Shown: piece after piece, positions 33,392 to 42,497 of the stretch
How the letters are laid out: every line of letters starts with the position of its first letter
Position numbering within the stretch: position 1 is the stretch's first letter
Assembly: GCA_013112635.1 (NCBI GenBank)
Contig: JABFGF010000004.1
Span: forward strand, 62,001-126,000
Direction of reading: 5' to 3'
DNA length: 64,000 bases
Source of the DNA: Calditrichota bacterium
GTDB lineage: Bacteria > Calditrichota > Calditrichia > Calditrichales > J004
The notes under the pieces: model-generated
Database searches by the model: none
The model's input: the letters and a program-made list of their open reading frames with translations, nothing else
What the model was told of the DNA's origin: nothing
Made by a program: the position numbers and the translations under genes

Positions 33392-34471
33392 TTAAATATT
33401 TGAAACGGGAATTCTTAACTTTGCCGGGATCATTTTGCCGCTCACCAAAACTTCAACAGTCAGGTCAAAATCAGCAACTGTTAAATTTTTTTTAATATAT
33501 CCCAAACCGATACTACGTTTGTTTTCGGGATTATAAACATGGCTGGTCAGAACACCAATTTTGTTATTATCATAGAAAATATCAAAAGTAGGTTCGGCAA
33601 AAATCTGCTCCTGCAACTCAATAATCATCAGATATTTTTGTACTTTATCATAAGTATCAAGCCTGGCAATTACTTCCTGGCCGGTGTAACAACCTTTCGT
33701 AAAACTTACAGCTTCAATTAGCCTTGCTTCATGCGGATTATATTCTTCCGTCAGTTCAGATCCCCAATCCGGCATACCGCTTTCTACACGGATAATTTGA
33801 AAAGCATGGTCTCCAATAAGTGTTCCATTAAACTTTTCCAGTGAATCTGCTATCCATTTAAAAATACTTTCACCCGAGTTAATCGGCAGACAAAAATTAT
33901 AAGCCGGAACCTTCAGATTTGTATTAATCAGGGCCGGAAATTTAATTCCATCGCGCTCCAGCCAAATTGTTTCCGGCTGATCTATAGTTTTAGTGCCGCT
34001 TAATTCGTGGATAAAAGCACCTGCTTCCGGGCCGAGCAATGTCAACCACAGAAATTTATCGCTGCAATCTTCCAGCTCTACATTTTCCAAAATAATAAAA
34101 CGGTTTATCCACTCCATCAAGTGGTCATTATCAATGTAACTGGAAATTAGCAACAAGCTTTCATCATATTGTAAAACTTTGGCATAGTCAATTATACGGC
34201 CATTTGGAGAACAGAAAACCGTATCGCACATTGCGCCCATAATAAGCTGGTTCATATCATTTGTTGAAATGCGGTTTATCAAATCTGTTGCGTCTGTTCC
34301 TTTGGCAAATATTTTTCCAAGATAGCTTCTGTCAAGCAGACCGACATGGTTAATTATTGCATCCAGCTCTTTATCAACAGCAGAGTAGCTTGATGGAATA
34401 GTCCAGCCACGCACATCAACAAACTGCGCACCCAGTTTTTCATGGAATTTATGTAACGGTAGTTTTTTCAT
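33392..34471 (-). CDS. ygfZ: YgfZ/GcvT-like folate-binding protein
   Basis: A 359-aa folate-binding protein of the GcvT fold. The family signature KGCYTGQE lies near residues 235-242. YgfZ homologues help assemble or repair iron-sulfur clusters in certain enzymes, such as MiaB. The N-terminal FHEKLGAQFVDVRGW resembles glycine-cleavage T-protein, so an aminomethyltransferase role is the alternative; the KGCYxGQE motif and the absence of other gcv genes favour YgfZ. A [2Fe-2S] ferredoxin gene lies just upstream on the same strand, a fitting neighbour. Confidence 0.85.
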   Translation of the reverse strand: MKKLPLHKFHEKLGAQFVDVRGWTIPSSYSAVDKELDAIINHVGLLDRSYLGKIFAKGTDATDLINRISTNDMNQLIMGAMCDTVFCSPNGRIIDYAKVLQYDESLLLISSYIDNDHLMEWINRFIILENVELEDCSDKFLWLTLLGPEAGAFIHELSGTKTIDQPETIWLERDGIKFPALINTNLKVPAYNFCLPINSGESIFKWIADSLEKFNGTLIGDHAFQIIRVESGMPDWGSELTEEYNPHEARLIEAVSFTKGCYTGQEVIARLDTYDKVQKYLMIIELQEQIFAEPTFDIFYDNNKIGVLTSHVYNPENKRSIGLGYIKKNLTVADFDLTVEVLVSGKMIPAKLRIPVSNI

Positions 34472-34508
34472 TTTTTATGCCTAAGTATAACATCTTTAAA
34501 TTCCTACC

Positions 34509-34537
34509 AGTCAGTAGACTGATCCGCCTATCGGCGG
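34509..34537. repeat. Double-hairpin repeat related to the tRNA-Thr inserts
   Basis: CAGTC-AGTA-GACTG, then ATC, then CGCC-TATC-GGCG. On the opposite strand this matches the insert in the tRNA-Thr remnants, with stem changes that keep pairing. It lies in the 116-bp gap between the ferredoxin and ygfZ genes. Confidence 0.7.
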
Positions 34538-34561
34538 CCTGAAAACATACAGGTTATAAAT

Positions 34562-34575
34562 ACCGACCAGTCGGT
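34562..34575. repeat. Small perfect inverted repeat
   Basis: ACCGAC-CA-GTCGGT follows the double-hairpin repeat in the same gap. It may be a fragment of the same family, since ACCGAC and GTCGGT are stem sequences of the tRNA-linked copies. Confidence 0.5.
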
Positions 34576-34587
34576 GATTGACACTTT

Positions 34588-34920
34588 TTATCTTCCTGAT
34601 CTTGTAGAAGGATCAATTAACAGGCGCTCGATAACCTCATCTTTCAGGATTGTTTTCTCAATAATTTCATCAATATCAGATTCCTGAACATGGCCGTACC
34701 AAATAGCCTGCGGGTAAATTACCATCGCAATGCCATGTTCGCAAGCATCAAGACAACCGGCGGAATTTGCACGGTAAGTTTTATGGATTCCTTTTTCGGC
34801 CAGCTTCTGTTTCATTACTTTTTTTAATTGCGCTCCGCCCTTCCTGGCACAACATCCTTTGGGCGAATCTTCAGGTCTTTCATTTTCACAAATAAAAATA
34901 TGTTTTTTCAAATTCGGCAT
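34588..34920 (-). CDS. Thioredoxin-like [2Fe-2S] ferredoxin
   Basis: A 110-aa electron carrier of the thioredoxin-like (Shethna-type) 2Fe-2S ferredoxin family. The cluster ligands are expected among Cys11, Cys23/Cys24, Cys56 and Cys60 (IFICENERP...KGCCARKGG...SAGCLDACEHG). GIAMVIYPQAIWYGHV is the conserved C-terminal strand. The ATG has a GGAG site. It is followed on the same strand by ygfZ, itself linked to Fe-S maintenance. The native partner is unknown. Confidence 0.9.
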   Translation of the reverse strand: MPNLKKHIFICENERPEDSPKGCCARKGGAQLKKVMKQKLAEKGIHKTYRANSAGCLDACEHGIAMVIYPQAIWYGHVQESDIDEIIEKTILKDEVIERLLIDPSTRSGR

Positions 34921-35150
34921 TTTCAGAGGGCTCCAATAACAGAACTATAATTTTGATAATTAAAAAATTGCATAAATTATTCCTGTTTTATAAAACCCTA
35001 AAAATTAAGATGTCTTCGGCATCAAAATATCAAGCCACAAATGACTTTAAAAAGATGAATTAAGTATTTCTTTTGTAGAGGTAACTTAGTAACTTATGTA
35101 TGTTTTTTTACTAAATTGAAATCAATAACTGAATCGGATGAGAGGGTTTA

Positions 35151-35273
35151 ATGGCAACTCGAAAAATTTATTGGTTAATTATAGTTTTCATTTTTTTCGC
35201 GATTTCTTTTTCTTTTGGCCAAAATAATAAAAGCGAACCCAATAACAGAATCTTTTGGAATCTCATTTTTTAA
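35151..35273 (+). CDS. Short ORF with signal peptide, possible gene remnant
   Basis: A 40-codon ORF starting ATG at 35151 after a GAGAGG site encodes MATRKIYWLIIVFIFFAISF, then SFGQ, a convincing signal peptide, followed by only 16 residues. It stops 24 bp before the next secreted-protein gene. It may be a truncated leader of a lost secreted protein or a small exported peptide. It lies in the otherwise featureless gap 34921-35297. Confidence 0.4.
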   Translation: MATRKIYWLIIVFIFFAISFSFGQNNKSEPNNRIFWNLIF

Positions 35274-35297
35274 TAAACTTTAATTAAAGAGGATATA

Positions 35298-36380
35298 ATG
35301 AAAATAATTTTCGGAATACTTTTAATTGCGAATATTATCTTTGCACAAGGAAATGCCTTTTTCGATTCCCTTCTTTTTGGGACAAAACCATATCAATTAA
35401 CCGAAGCTGTAAAATCGGAATATATTAACCAAAGCTGGCAGCCTTATTCCCGTTATGTGTATTCATTTTATCCAGATGGTAACCTTGAAAGTGCCGTGGA
35501 TTATTTCTATGAATCCTCTACTTGGGTTAAGAGTGATAAAGAAACCCGTTTTTACAATACAAACGGAAACCGCCATAAAACCCTTTATTATTTTGCAAAC
35601 GGCGAAGAGTGGTTGGAATCCCGCAAAGACAGCATCATATTTAATGAGGAAAACAAGCCACTTTTAAACCTGCATTTTCAAAACAGTGAGGCAGGTTGGA
35701 TTTTAGCCTATCGTGATACTTTTATATATGACCTTTCAAATAACCTTACAGAAGAAATTCTGCAATTCCCAATTGATACAACATGGTTTGACAATGTTAT
35801 TACGCACCATTACTACGACAGTCTTGGTAATCCTTCGGAGAGGTTGACTGAACGTTGGGACGGAGAACAGTGGTCGAATTATTATAAAATGTCATTTCAG
35901 TTCAATGAAGGGAAATTAACAGATTATTATAGTTTTAGTTTTGATGGCCCTGAACCACAATGGCTGAATGAATATTGGAATACCCTTTTTTACGATGAAA
36001 ACGGCAACCCCGATTATCTTGAATCAAAACGCTGGAATGAGACTTCCTGGGATATGGAGTCAAGAACGGCTTATAATTATGACCTGATCTCTACGATTGA
36101 AGAAAACAGTTTTTATCCTGAAACTCTCGCGCTTAAAGCATTTCCCAATCCATTTAATCCATCCTTTACTTTGCAGTTTACAAACTCAAATGTGGGATAT
36201 TTTGATATTAACATTTTTAATACCAGCGGGCAGATAGTAAAAAATATTTATTCAGGTAATTTACCTTCTGGTGATCACTCTTTTAAACTGAATGGGCAAA
36301 ACTGGTCTTCTGGGATTTATTTTATAAAAGTAAGGGGAGCCACAATAGACAAAACTTTGAAAGTTACATTGTTAAAATAA
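35298..36380 (+). CDS. Secreted protein with C-terminal sorting tail
   Basis: A 360-aa exported protein. The signal peptide (residues 1-17, ending IIFAQG) is followed by about ten YD/YY strand repeats of the type 'fYdsnGNp...w', resembling RHS/YD-like or surface beta-solenoid proteins. The last 80 aa are a type A sorting domain: FPNPFNPSF, FDINIFNTSGQIV, SSGIYFIKV and KTLKVTLLK. Such tails direct proteins through a type IX-like secretion route to the cell surface. Binding partner unknown. Confidence 0.75.
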   Translation: MKIIFGILLIANIIFAQGNAFFDSLLFGTKPYQLTEAVKSEYINQSWQPYSRYVYSFYPDGNLESAVDYFYESSTWVKSDKETRFYNTNGNRHKTLYYFANGEEWLESRKDSIIFNEENKPLLNLHFQNSEAGWILAYRDTFIYDLSNNLTEEILQFPIDTTWFDNVITHHYYDSLGNPSERLTERWDGEQWSNYYKMSFQFNEGKLTDYYSFSFDGPEPQWLNEYWNTLFYDENGNPDYLESKRWNETSWDMESRTAYNYDLISTIEENSFYPETLALKAFPNPFNPSFTLQFTNSNVGYFDINIFNTSGQIVKNIYSGNLPSGDHSFKLNGQNWSSGIYFIKVRGATIDKTLKVTLLK

Positions 36381-36429
36381 GGAAATATTTCCTAAACGTA
36401 AATAAGCACTATATTTTTTATTCAATATT

Positions 36430-36465
36430 AAAAGGGCATAGAATTTACCATGCCCTTTTTTTTCT
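36430..36465. terminator. Bidirectional rho-independent terminator
   Basis: AAAAGGGCAT (36430-36439) pairs with ATGCCCTTTT (36450-36459), followed by a T-run on the plus strand and preceded by A's. It lies between the convergent sorted-protein gene and the E2 gene. Confidence 0.8.
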
Positions 36466-36519
36466 TTACTTTCATGGGATTCTTCGTTCAAAAAACATTC
36501 ACTCAGAATGACATCAGGC

Positions 36520-37758
36520 CTAAATCTGCATATCCGGATCATACTCTTCCAGCATTTGCTGTATTCTTTGCAAAAATTGAGCGCCCATCGCACCATCAAT
36601 CAAACGATGGTCAATTGTCAGGGAGACATATAAAATTGGCCTAATAGCGATGGCATCGTTTATAACGACAGGTCTTTTCTTTATTGCGCCAACACCCAAA
36701 ATGGCCACCTGCGGCTGATTGATAATCGGGAAGCCAATGGTTGTGCCATAAACCCCAAAGTTGGAAATAGAAAATGTTCCGCCGGAAAGTTCATCCGGTT
36801 TGAGTTTTTTGGTACGGGCACGCAAAGCCAAATCGTTAACTGCGCGCGCCAATCCGGTAATGTTGCGTTCATCGGCGCCAAAAATATTGGGCACCAGCAA
36901 ACCATTTTCCACGGCCACAGCAACACCCAGATTTACAAAATGTTTTACCAGAATATTTTCACCATCAATGGAAGCATTCAGCATTGGAAATTCTTTCAGC
37001 GCTTTGATTGTTGCCTCTGCGATAAAAGGCATATAAGTCAGGCTAAATCCTTCTTTGGCTTTAAAAGCTTTTTTATGGCGATCGCGGATTTTGGAAATAT
37101 TATTCATGTCCACTTCGGTATAAATGCTTACATGCGCAGAAGTTTGTTTGGACTCGACCATGTGTTTGGCGATTGATTTGCGCACATGATCCATCTTAAT
37201 AATTTCAATTCCATCGCTTCCAATAAACTCAGTTGATTGCCCACTTTGAGATGCCGGACCAGATTCAATAAATTTTGTTATGTCTTTTTTTGTAACCCGC
37301 CCATTCAATCCTGTTCCGGGAATTGTTTCCAAATCAGCAAAAGAAATACCATTTTCATTGGCAATGTTCATAACCACCGGTGAATAAAATCGCATACCGC
37401 TTGGTTTAATGATTTTTGATGTAGCGACAGGTTCTACAGTTTTAGCTACAACAGGTTGCTCAATATCGGATGGGCTTTCTTGTTTTTCTTCTTTGATTGG
37501 CACCTCGGAGGCAACATCACTTTCGGTTTCGATTATTGCGATTGGCAGGCCAACATCAATCGTGTCACCTTCCTGGGCAATTAATTTGGTAATTTTCCCT
37601 GGAACCGGTGTAGGGATTTCTGAATCCACTTTATCAGTGCTTATCTCCAGGATAATTTCATCTTTATCAACTGTATCGCCAACACCTTTTATCCATTTAA
37701 GAATGGTGCCGTCCATTATCGATTCGCCCATTTTGGGCATTAACATTTCAAATTGCAT
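36520..37758 (-). CDS. 2-oxoacid dehydrogenase E2 (dihydrolipoyl acyltransferase)
   Basis: The core acyltransferase of a 2-oxoacid dehydrogenase complex. It has an N-terminal lipoyl domain with lipoylated Lys43 (EISTDKVDSEI), then a Pro/Ala-type linker, a peripheral subunit-binding domain (SPVVMNIANENGI...GLNGRVTKKDI, residues about 125-165), and a catalytic domain with HRxxDG as DHRLIDGAMG near residue 385. The 412-aa protein is complete. It follows the fused E1 gene with a 119-bp gap that contains repeat sequence. No E3 gene is in the window. Pyruvate or branched-chain specificity cannot be told from the sequence alone. Confidence 0.9.
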   Translation of the reverse strand: MQFEMLMPKMGESIMDGTILKWIKGVGDTVDKDEIILEISTDKVDSEIPTPVPGKITKLIAQEGDTIDVGLPIAIIETESDVASEVPIKEEKQESPSDIEQPVVAKTVEPVATSKIIKPSGMRFYSPVVMNIANENGISFADLETIPGTGLNGRVTKKDITKFIESGPASQSGQSTEFIGSDGIEIIKMDHVRKSIAKHMVESKQTSAHVSIYTEVDMNNISKIRDRHKKAFKAKEGFSLTYMPFIAEATIKALKEFPMLNASIDGENILVKHFVNLGVAVAVENGLLVPNIFGADERNITGLARAVNDLALRARTKKLKPDELSGGTFSISNFGVYGTTIGFPIINQPQVAILGVGAIKKRPVVINDAIAIRPILYVSLTIDHRLIDGAMGAQFLQRIQQMLEEYDPDMQI

Positions 37759-37787
37759 TTTCTTCCTTTTAATAATTTAATCTTAAA

Positions 37788-37863
37788 GTGTCATGCTGAG
37801 GAACGAAGCATCCACTGCGGTTGTGAGACTCTTCGCTACACTCTGTTTCGCTCTGAGTGACAA
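37788..37863. repeat. Repeat-rich gap between E1 and E2 genes
   Basis: Starts GTGTCATGCTGAGGAACGAA and ends CGCTCTGAGTGACAA. The ends form an imperfect inverted pair (GTCATGCTGAG / CTCTGAGTGAC). It is related to the CACTCAGAATGACA copies near 22914 and 36497, and interrupts an otherwise tight operon. Confidence 0.5.
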
Positions 37864-37877
37864 TAAAATATTAATAC

Positions 37878-39899
37878 TTAATACTCTGCCAGTTCTTTCA
37901 ATGCTTCTAAAATCCAGCTTGTTTGAGGCAAACAAATCTCCTCCATTTTTGCATTAAATGGAACCGGAGTATCTTCCCCTCCCAATCGTTTAACAGGTGC
38001 ATCTAAATGTTCAAAAGCAAACTCGGCAATATGTGCCGCAACCTCACCACCAAATCCATGAAAACGGTTATCTTCGTGGGCAACTAAAACCTTGCTTGTT
38101 TTTTTAACAGAAGCTAAAATCGTTTCTGTGTCCAGTGGATTAATTGTACGAATATCGACTATCTCAATACTAATGCCCTGTTTTGCCATTTCCCGTGCTG
38201 CTTCAAGTGATTTCTGAACCAAGGCTCCCCAGGTAATTACAGTGATATCTTCGCCTTCCTGAACAACTCGTGCTTTGCCAAAAGGCAAAAGGTAATCTGC
38301 ATCCGGTTCAGGGCTTGCTGCATAAGCCTGGCGGTACAATCCTTTATGCTCTAAAAATAAAACAGGATCATTTCCACGAATAGCCGTTTTTAGCAATCCT
38401 TTTGCATCCGCTGCATTTGATGGATAGGCAATTTTAATACCCGGAAGATGTGCAAAAAAGGCTTCAATATTTTGTGAATGACAAAGCGCCCCATGAATAT
38501 ATCCACCAACAGGAACACGAATAACCATCGGGGAACTCCAATTTCCATTGGAACGCCAGCGCATGGTTGCCAGCTCATTTCGAATCTGCATCATCGAAGT
38601 CCAGATATAATCACCAAACTGAATTTCCACAACCGGTTTTAAACCCCGGGTAGCAAGACCAATCCCAACACCAACAATGCTAGATTCGGCCAAAGGCGCA
38701 TTAAAACAGCGTTCTGCACCAAATTGAGATGAAACACCCTGGGTTGCTGTAAAAACACCGCCCTTACCATCGGCTACATCCTGGCCAAATACATACATCT
38801 TTTCATTTAACGCCATCTCTTCTTTCAAAGCATGATTAACAGCATCTACCAAAACGACCCTGTCACCAGACGGTTCAGTTTTTTCATACTCAAGGTTGTC
38901 ATCATTTTTTTCCGTAAGCAAATGGCTGTAAAGAGAATCGTCCTCAGGATGAGGCTGAGCATCTGCTTCTTCAGCCGCCTGGTCAACTTCTTGCTTATAT
39001 TGTTTTTTAAGTTTTTCTAAATCTTCAAGAGATACGATTTTATTTTTTACCAGCTCAGCTTCAAACCCAATAATAGGATCTTTTTTCTTATCAGCTTCCA
39101 ACTCTTCGGCTGTACGGTATTTTTTTTGGGAATCGGATGAGGAATGCGGCATAAGGCGGACAGTATCTGCCTCAATTAAAACAGGTCCTTTCCCGGAGCG
39201 GGTGTAAGCAACTGCCTTTTTCATTATTTCATAAGAAGCAAAAAAGTCTGTTCCATCAACCCTGTGAGTGTCTAACCCTGGGTAACCGGAACCGATTTGT
39301 GAAATTGATCCGCCCGTTGTTTGTTGGGAGACGTGGGTTGAAATAGCATATTTATTGTTTTGGATTACAAAAATTACCGGCAATTTATCGCGCGACGCCC
39401 AGTTAAGTGCTTCATGAAAATCCCCTTGACTTGTTGTTCCTTCACCGGATGAGACATAAACAATTTCGTCACTGCCCAATTTTTTTGAGGCCATAGCACA
39501 GCCTACTGCCTGCAAATATTGTGTCCCTGTAGAACTGGATTGAGAAACTATATTATGCCCTGCATGGCCATAATGGTTGGACATTTGCCTTCCGCCGGAA
39601 CTGGGATCATCAGCACGGGCAAGGAAAAGAAGCATGTTTTCATAAGGGCTCATTCCAAATTGCAAAGTAAAAGTTAAATCACGATAATATGGATAAGAAT
39701 AATCATAACCCGGTTTCATGGCAAAAGCTGCCGCAGTTTGTATTGCTTCGTGGCCAGACGCACCAATATGGAAAAAACTTTTACCCTGTTTTAGCATGAT
39801 CATCATCTTATCATCCAGAAAGCGCGAGATAACCATATTTTTGTGAAGTTTTAATAATGTATCTTTATTTAATCCTGCAAGTTTTTTTTGTGCAGCCAT
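37878..39899 (-). CDS. 2-oxoacid dehydrogenase E1, fused alpha and beta subunits
   Basis: The thiamine-diphosphate-dependent decarboxylase of a 2-oxoacid dehydrogenase complex, with the alpha (residues about 1-325) and beta (about 345-673) chains in one polypeptide. The TPP/Mg motif is GEGTTSQGDFHEALNWA...IQNNKYAIS in the alpha half. The beta half shows EIQFGDYIW, RVPVGGYIHGALCHSQ and VLVAHEDNRFHGFGGEVAAHI. Elsewhere the subunits are usually separate genes. The ATG has an AGGAGA site. E2 follows. An acidic, glutamine-rich linker (about 300-345) joins the halves. Confidence 0.9.
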   Translation of the reverse strand: MAAQKKLAGLNKDTLLKLHKNMVISRFLDDKMMIMLKQGKSFFHIGASGHEAIQTAAAFAMKPGYDYSYPYYRDLTFTLQFGMSPYENMLLFLARADDPSSGGRQMSNHYGHAGHNIVSQSSSTGTQYLQAVGCAMASKKLGSDEIVYVSSGEGTTSQGDFHEALNWASRDKLPVIFVIQNNKYAISTHVSQQTTGGSISQIGSGYPGLDTHRVDGTDFFASYEIMKKAVAYTRSGKGPVLIEADTVRLMPHSSSDSQKKYRTAEELEADKKKDPIIGFEAELVKNKIVSLEDLEKLKKQYKQEVDQAAEEADAQPHPEDDSLYSHLLTEKNDDNLEYEKTEPSGDRVVLVDAVNHALKEEMALNEKMYVFGQDVADGKGGVFTATQGVSSQFGAERCFNAPLAESSIVGVGIGLATRGLKPVVEIQFGDYIWTSMMQIRNELATMRWRSNGNWSSPMVIRVPVGGYIHGALCHSQNIEAFFAHLPGIKIAYPSNAADAKGLLKTAIRGNDPVLFLEHKGLYRQAYAASPEPDADYLLPFGKARVVQEGEDITVITWGALVQKSLEAAREMAKQGISIEIVDIRTINPLDTETILASVKKTSKVLVAHEDNRFHGFGGEVAAHIAEFAFEHLDAPVKRLGGEDTPVPFNAKMEEICLPQTSWILEALKELAEY

Positions 39900-40083
39900 A
39901 CTTTACAGTTCTCCTTAAAGTGCTTTAAAAAATAACATCCATTGTTTTATTTTAATTCCGCATTATTGGCAGATTATAAAATACGAAATCATGTGACTCG
40001 TTTTCAACTAAATTATAAAAGTTAATATTTTGATTTAGTATTGCCAAAAAAGCTACATTTATGATTTAACAGGAGGAAAAAAC

Positions 40084-40785
40084 TTGGCAATTCATAACTG
40101 GCTAAAAAACTTAAGAGCAATAATCCTGGATATGGACGGTGTATTGGTAGATACCGAGCCAATCCATATGCAGGCTTTTAAAATATTTCTTGAAAAATAT
40201 AATATCGATTCAAATCAGGAATTCTTGATAAGTATGATTGGTCATTCTGTTGAAGAAAATTTCAAAATGCTTATAAAAAAATATCCGCAATTCAGGCCAA
40301 CAGATTTTAAGAACCTGATTGATGAGCGAAATGCTATTTATATAAATTTAATTAACGAAACTTCTTTAAAACCTATTTCCGGCATTGCTGATTTGATTGA
40401 TTACTGTTTAAATAATGATCTTAAAATTGGGCTTGCCTCTTCTTCCGATCAAAACCAGATAGAAGCTATTTTGCAAAGCCTTAAAAATAATAACGAAAAT
40501 GATATTGATCTTTCGGCTGTATTTAACACAATTGTTTCCGGTGATTCAGTTGACCATAAAAAACCGGCACCGGACATATATAAAAAAGCTTTGAAAAACA
40601 TAAAAATCAATGCATCATCTGCCATTGCAATAGAAGATTCACAATCCGGAATAAGCAGTGCCAAGTCTGCCGGGATTACCTGTCTGGCCTTAAAAAACCC
40701 CTATTTTAATATTGAAGATATTCATGGGCAGGATATGATTTTAGAAACAATTCATGATCTGGTTGAGCTACTTTACGAGCACTAG
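40084..40785 (+). CDS. HAD-superfamily hydrolase (beta-phosphoglucomutase-like)
   Basis: A phosphatase or phosphomutase of HAD subfamily IA. Asp16 (nucleophile) and Asp18 lie in LDMDGVLVDTEP; motif II is ASSS, motif III includes the Lys of DHKKPAPDIY, and motif IV is IEDSQSGISSA. The gene uses a TTG start at 40084, supported by an AGGAGG site seven bases upstream and no suitable ATG. A helical cap domain occupies residues about 28-95. Substrate uncertain: beta-phosphoglucomutase, phosphoglycolate phosphatase and 2-deoxyglucose-6-phosphatase all share this pattern. Confidence 0.85.
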   Translation: MAIHNWLKNLRAIILDMDGVLVDTEPIHMQAFKIFLEKYNIDSNQEFLISMIGHSVEENFKMLIKKYPQFRPTDFKNLIDERNAIYINLINETSLKPISGIADLIDYCLNNDLKIGLASSSDQNQIEAILQSLKNNNENDIDLSAVFNTIVSGDSVDHKKPAPDIYKKALKNIKINASSAIAIEDSQSGISSAKSAGITCLALKNPYFNIEDIHGQDMILETIHDLVELLYEH

Positions 40786-40786
40786 T

Positions 40787-42250
40787 TCATCTTTCCATTT
40801 TCTTTTGAATTAATTCATCCAGGTTATTTTCTTTAATAGGAAAATCAGGCGGGATATTACTTAAAGCCCCAGTTGCCAGTGAAATTAAATATGGATTGCT
40901 ACATCGTTTTGAAGAAAAAACATAATGGTTTAGTTCCGGAAAAGTCGCTTTATCACCATGCAATGGATTGTCGCCTGCGATTGCATAAACCTCAACATAT
41001 ACAAAAGCGCTATTACCTAAAGGTTCATTTATTTCAATAAAATCTGCTTCACTAAAATATATTTGAGATTCTATTTGTTCAAGATCTTCCGTGAGCCAGC
41101 TAAAAATAATTAGGCTATAATCCTTGTTTCTCTGATCAGTCCAGTTAATTTTTAGGGGAAAAAGAGAACTGTCATTTATAGTAAGTGATTTCAAAGAAAA
41201 GGTTGTAACTAACTTAAGCTTGGTACTGTCAGATAGATTATTGATTCTGAGATCAATCGCCATTGAATCGTGTTTTACCTGAGTAGTAATTGTTGGTGGA
41301 AACGCTGCCTGGTAAAATCCTGCCCAGGGTGAATATCCAAATTCCAATGTATCGGCTTTGACCAAAATATTTGAAATGGCATTAAGTGGTTCAGCTAAAA
41401 CAAGGCTATTTAATTTTAACGAATTAATGTCCTGTTGAACCCGTGTATACCCAAATAAATAATTAATCCCGGTATTATTTATCTTAATGTTTTCTGTACG
41501 GATCGATTCGATAACCTGGTCAATATGCTCCTGCTTTTCATCTTCGTCAAAAATATTCTTTGCCAATCCGTTACTGAGATTGTACAAAAATATCTGCTGA
41601 GAATAACTGAAAATATATCCATGAGCCCCTTCTATATTTCCCTTATCATTATTACCGGAGATTAGCCCTTTAAAACCTGCGATTGTAATTTTAATAAATT
41701 CATTTTCTGTTTGATTATTTAACAAACTATCCATCGGTAAATCATAAACCAGACCGCTTGTTTGAAATTCAAAGATTTTTGGATAAGCATTTATTCTAAT
41801 GCTGTAAAAATCAGCATCGATATCTGCCCAGCATATTTGCAGTCTATTATTGGAAACAGTATCAATTGAAGATTGTATTTTTGGTAAAACCAAAGATTGC
41901 CCCGAAAAAGAGTTGGATCCGTTTTCAAGTATTAAACTATAGTTTTTGCCGGTATCAAATTGGTTATCCGTTTCATGGTTTCTGAAAACTATTTCTTCAC
42001 TGTTAATGCTTTTATGCAGGATTATTGAATTGTTACTTCCTTCTACTTTGCCTTGAATATTTGTGTTATCCAGATGGCCAAAAAGACGAATATAAACCCA
42101 TTTGTTGCTTGAGTCCGGCTTATTCAAGTTTTCTTCAGTTCCGATTAACCCATAAATAAAAATTTCGTCATTAAGATCCGGTGAAACCGTTTTATCCTGG
42201 CTACACGAAAGTATAATCAGCAAAATTAAGAATAGTATAAAATTTTTCAT
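40787..42250 (-). CDS. Hypothetical lipoprotein, DUF4249-like in style
   Basis: A 487-aa outer-envelope lipoprotein. The ATG at 42250 begins a signal peptide with lipobox LIILSC (Cys16); the longer in-frame start at 42307 lacks one. The body is beta-rich, with two paired strands of the form 'YSLIIFSWLTEDLEQIESQIYFSE' and a typical early segment 'KWVYIRLFGHLDN' that recalls DUF4249-type lipoproteins, but I do not recognise a definite family. It converges with the HAD gene with a 1-bp gap. Function unknown. Confidence 0.6.
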   Translation of the reverse strand: MKNFILFLILLIILSCSQDKTVSPDLNDEIFIYGLIGTEENLNKPDSSNKWVYIRLFGHLDNTNIQGKVEGSNNSIILHKSINSEEIVFRNHETDNQFDTGKNYSLILENGSNSFSGQSLVLPKIQSSIDTVSNNRLQICWADIDADFYSIRINAYPKIFEFQTSGLVYDLPMDSLLNNQTENEFIKITIAGFKGLISGNNDKGNIEGAHGYIFSYSQQIFLYNLSNGLAKNIFDEDEKQEHIDQVIESIRTENIKINNTGINYLFGYTRVQQDINSLKLNSLVLAEPLNAISNILVKADTLEFGYSPWAGFYQAAFPPTITTQVKHDSMAIDLRINNLSDSTKLKLVTTFSLKSLTINDSSLFPLKINWTDQRNKDYSLIIFSWLTEDLEQIESQIYFSEADFIEINEPLGNSAFVYVEVYAIAGDNPLHGDKATFPELNHYVFSSKRCSNPYLISLATGALSNIPPDFPIKENNLDELIQKKMER

Positions 42251-42445
42251 GATAAATCCTAAGACAATACATAAAATATAGTTTGACTCTCCAATGTTTG
42301 CAAGCACACAATAAGACGACTAGAGGTTTTCAGCAGATAAAATATTTTCTTAATTTAAACAAAGTATCAGAAAAAAAATGAATGGGCGTTTTCAATTTTC
42401 CAAATTCTCAATATGGGAAGGTTAAGAAGAGTTTAGTACACAAAA

Positions 42446-42469
42446 AAAAGCCCCGAAAACGGGGCTTTT
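42446..42469 (-). terminator. Rho-independent terminator of the lamin-tail protein gene
   Basis: AAAAGCCCC pairs with GGGGCTTTT across a 6-nt loop; on the minus strand it is followed by a further run of T. It lies 28 bp after the stop of the gene at 42498. Confidence 0.85.
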
Positions 42470-42497
42470 AAAAATAAAAGTTTTTGTAAAGTATTAC

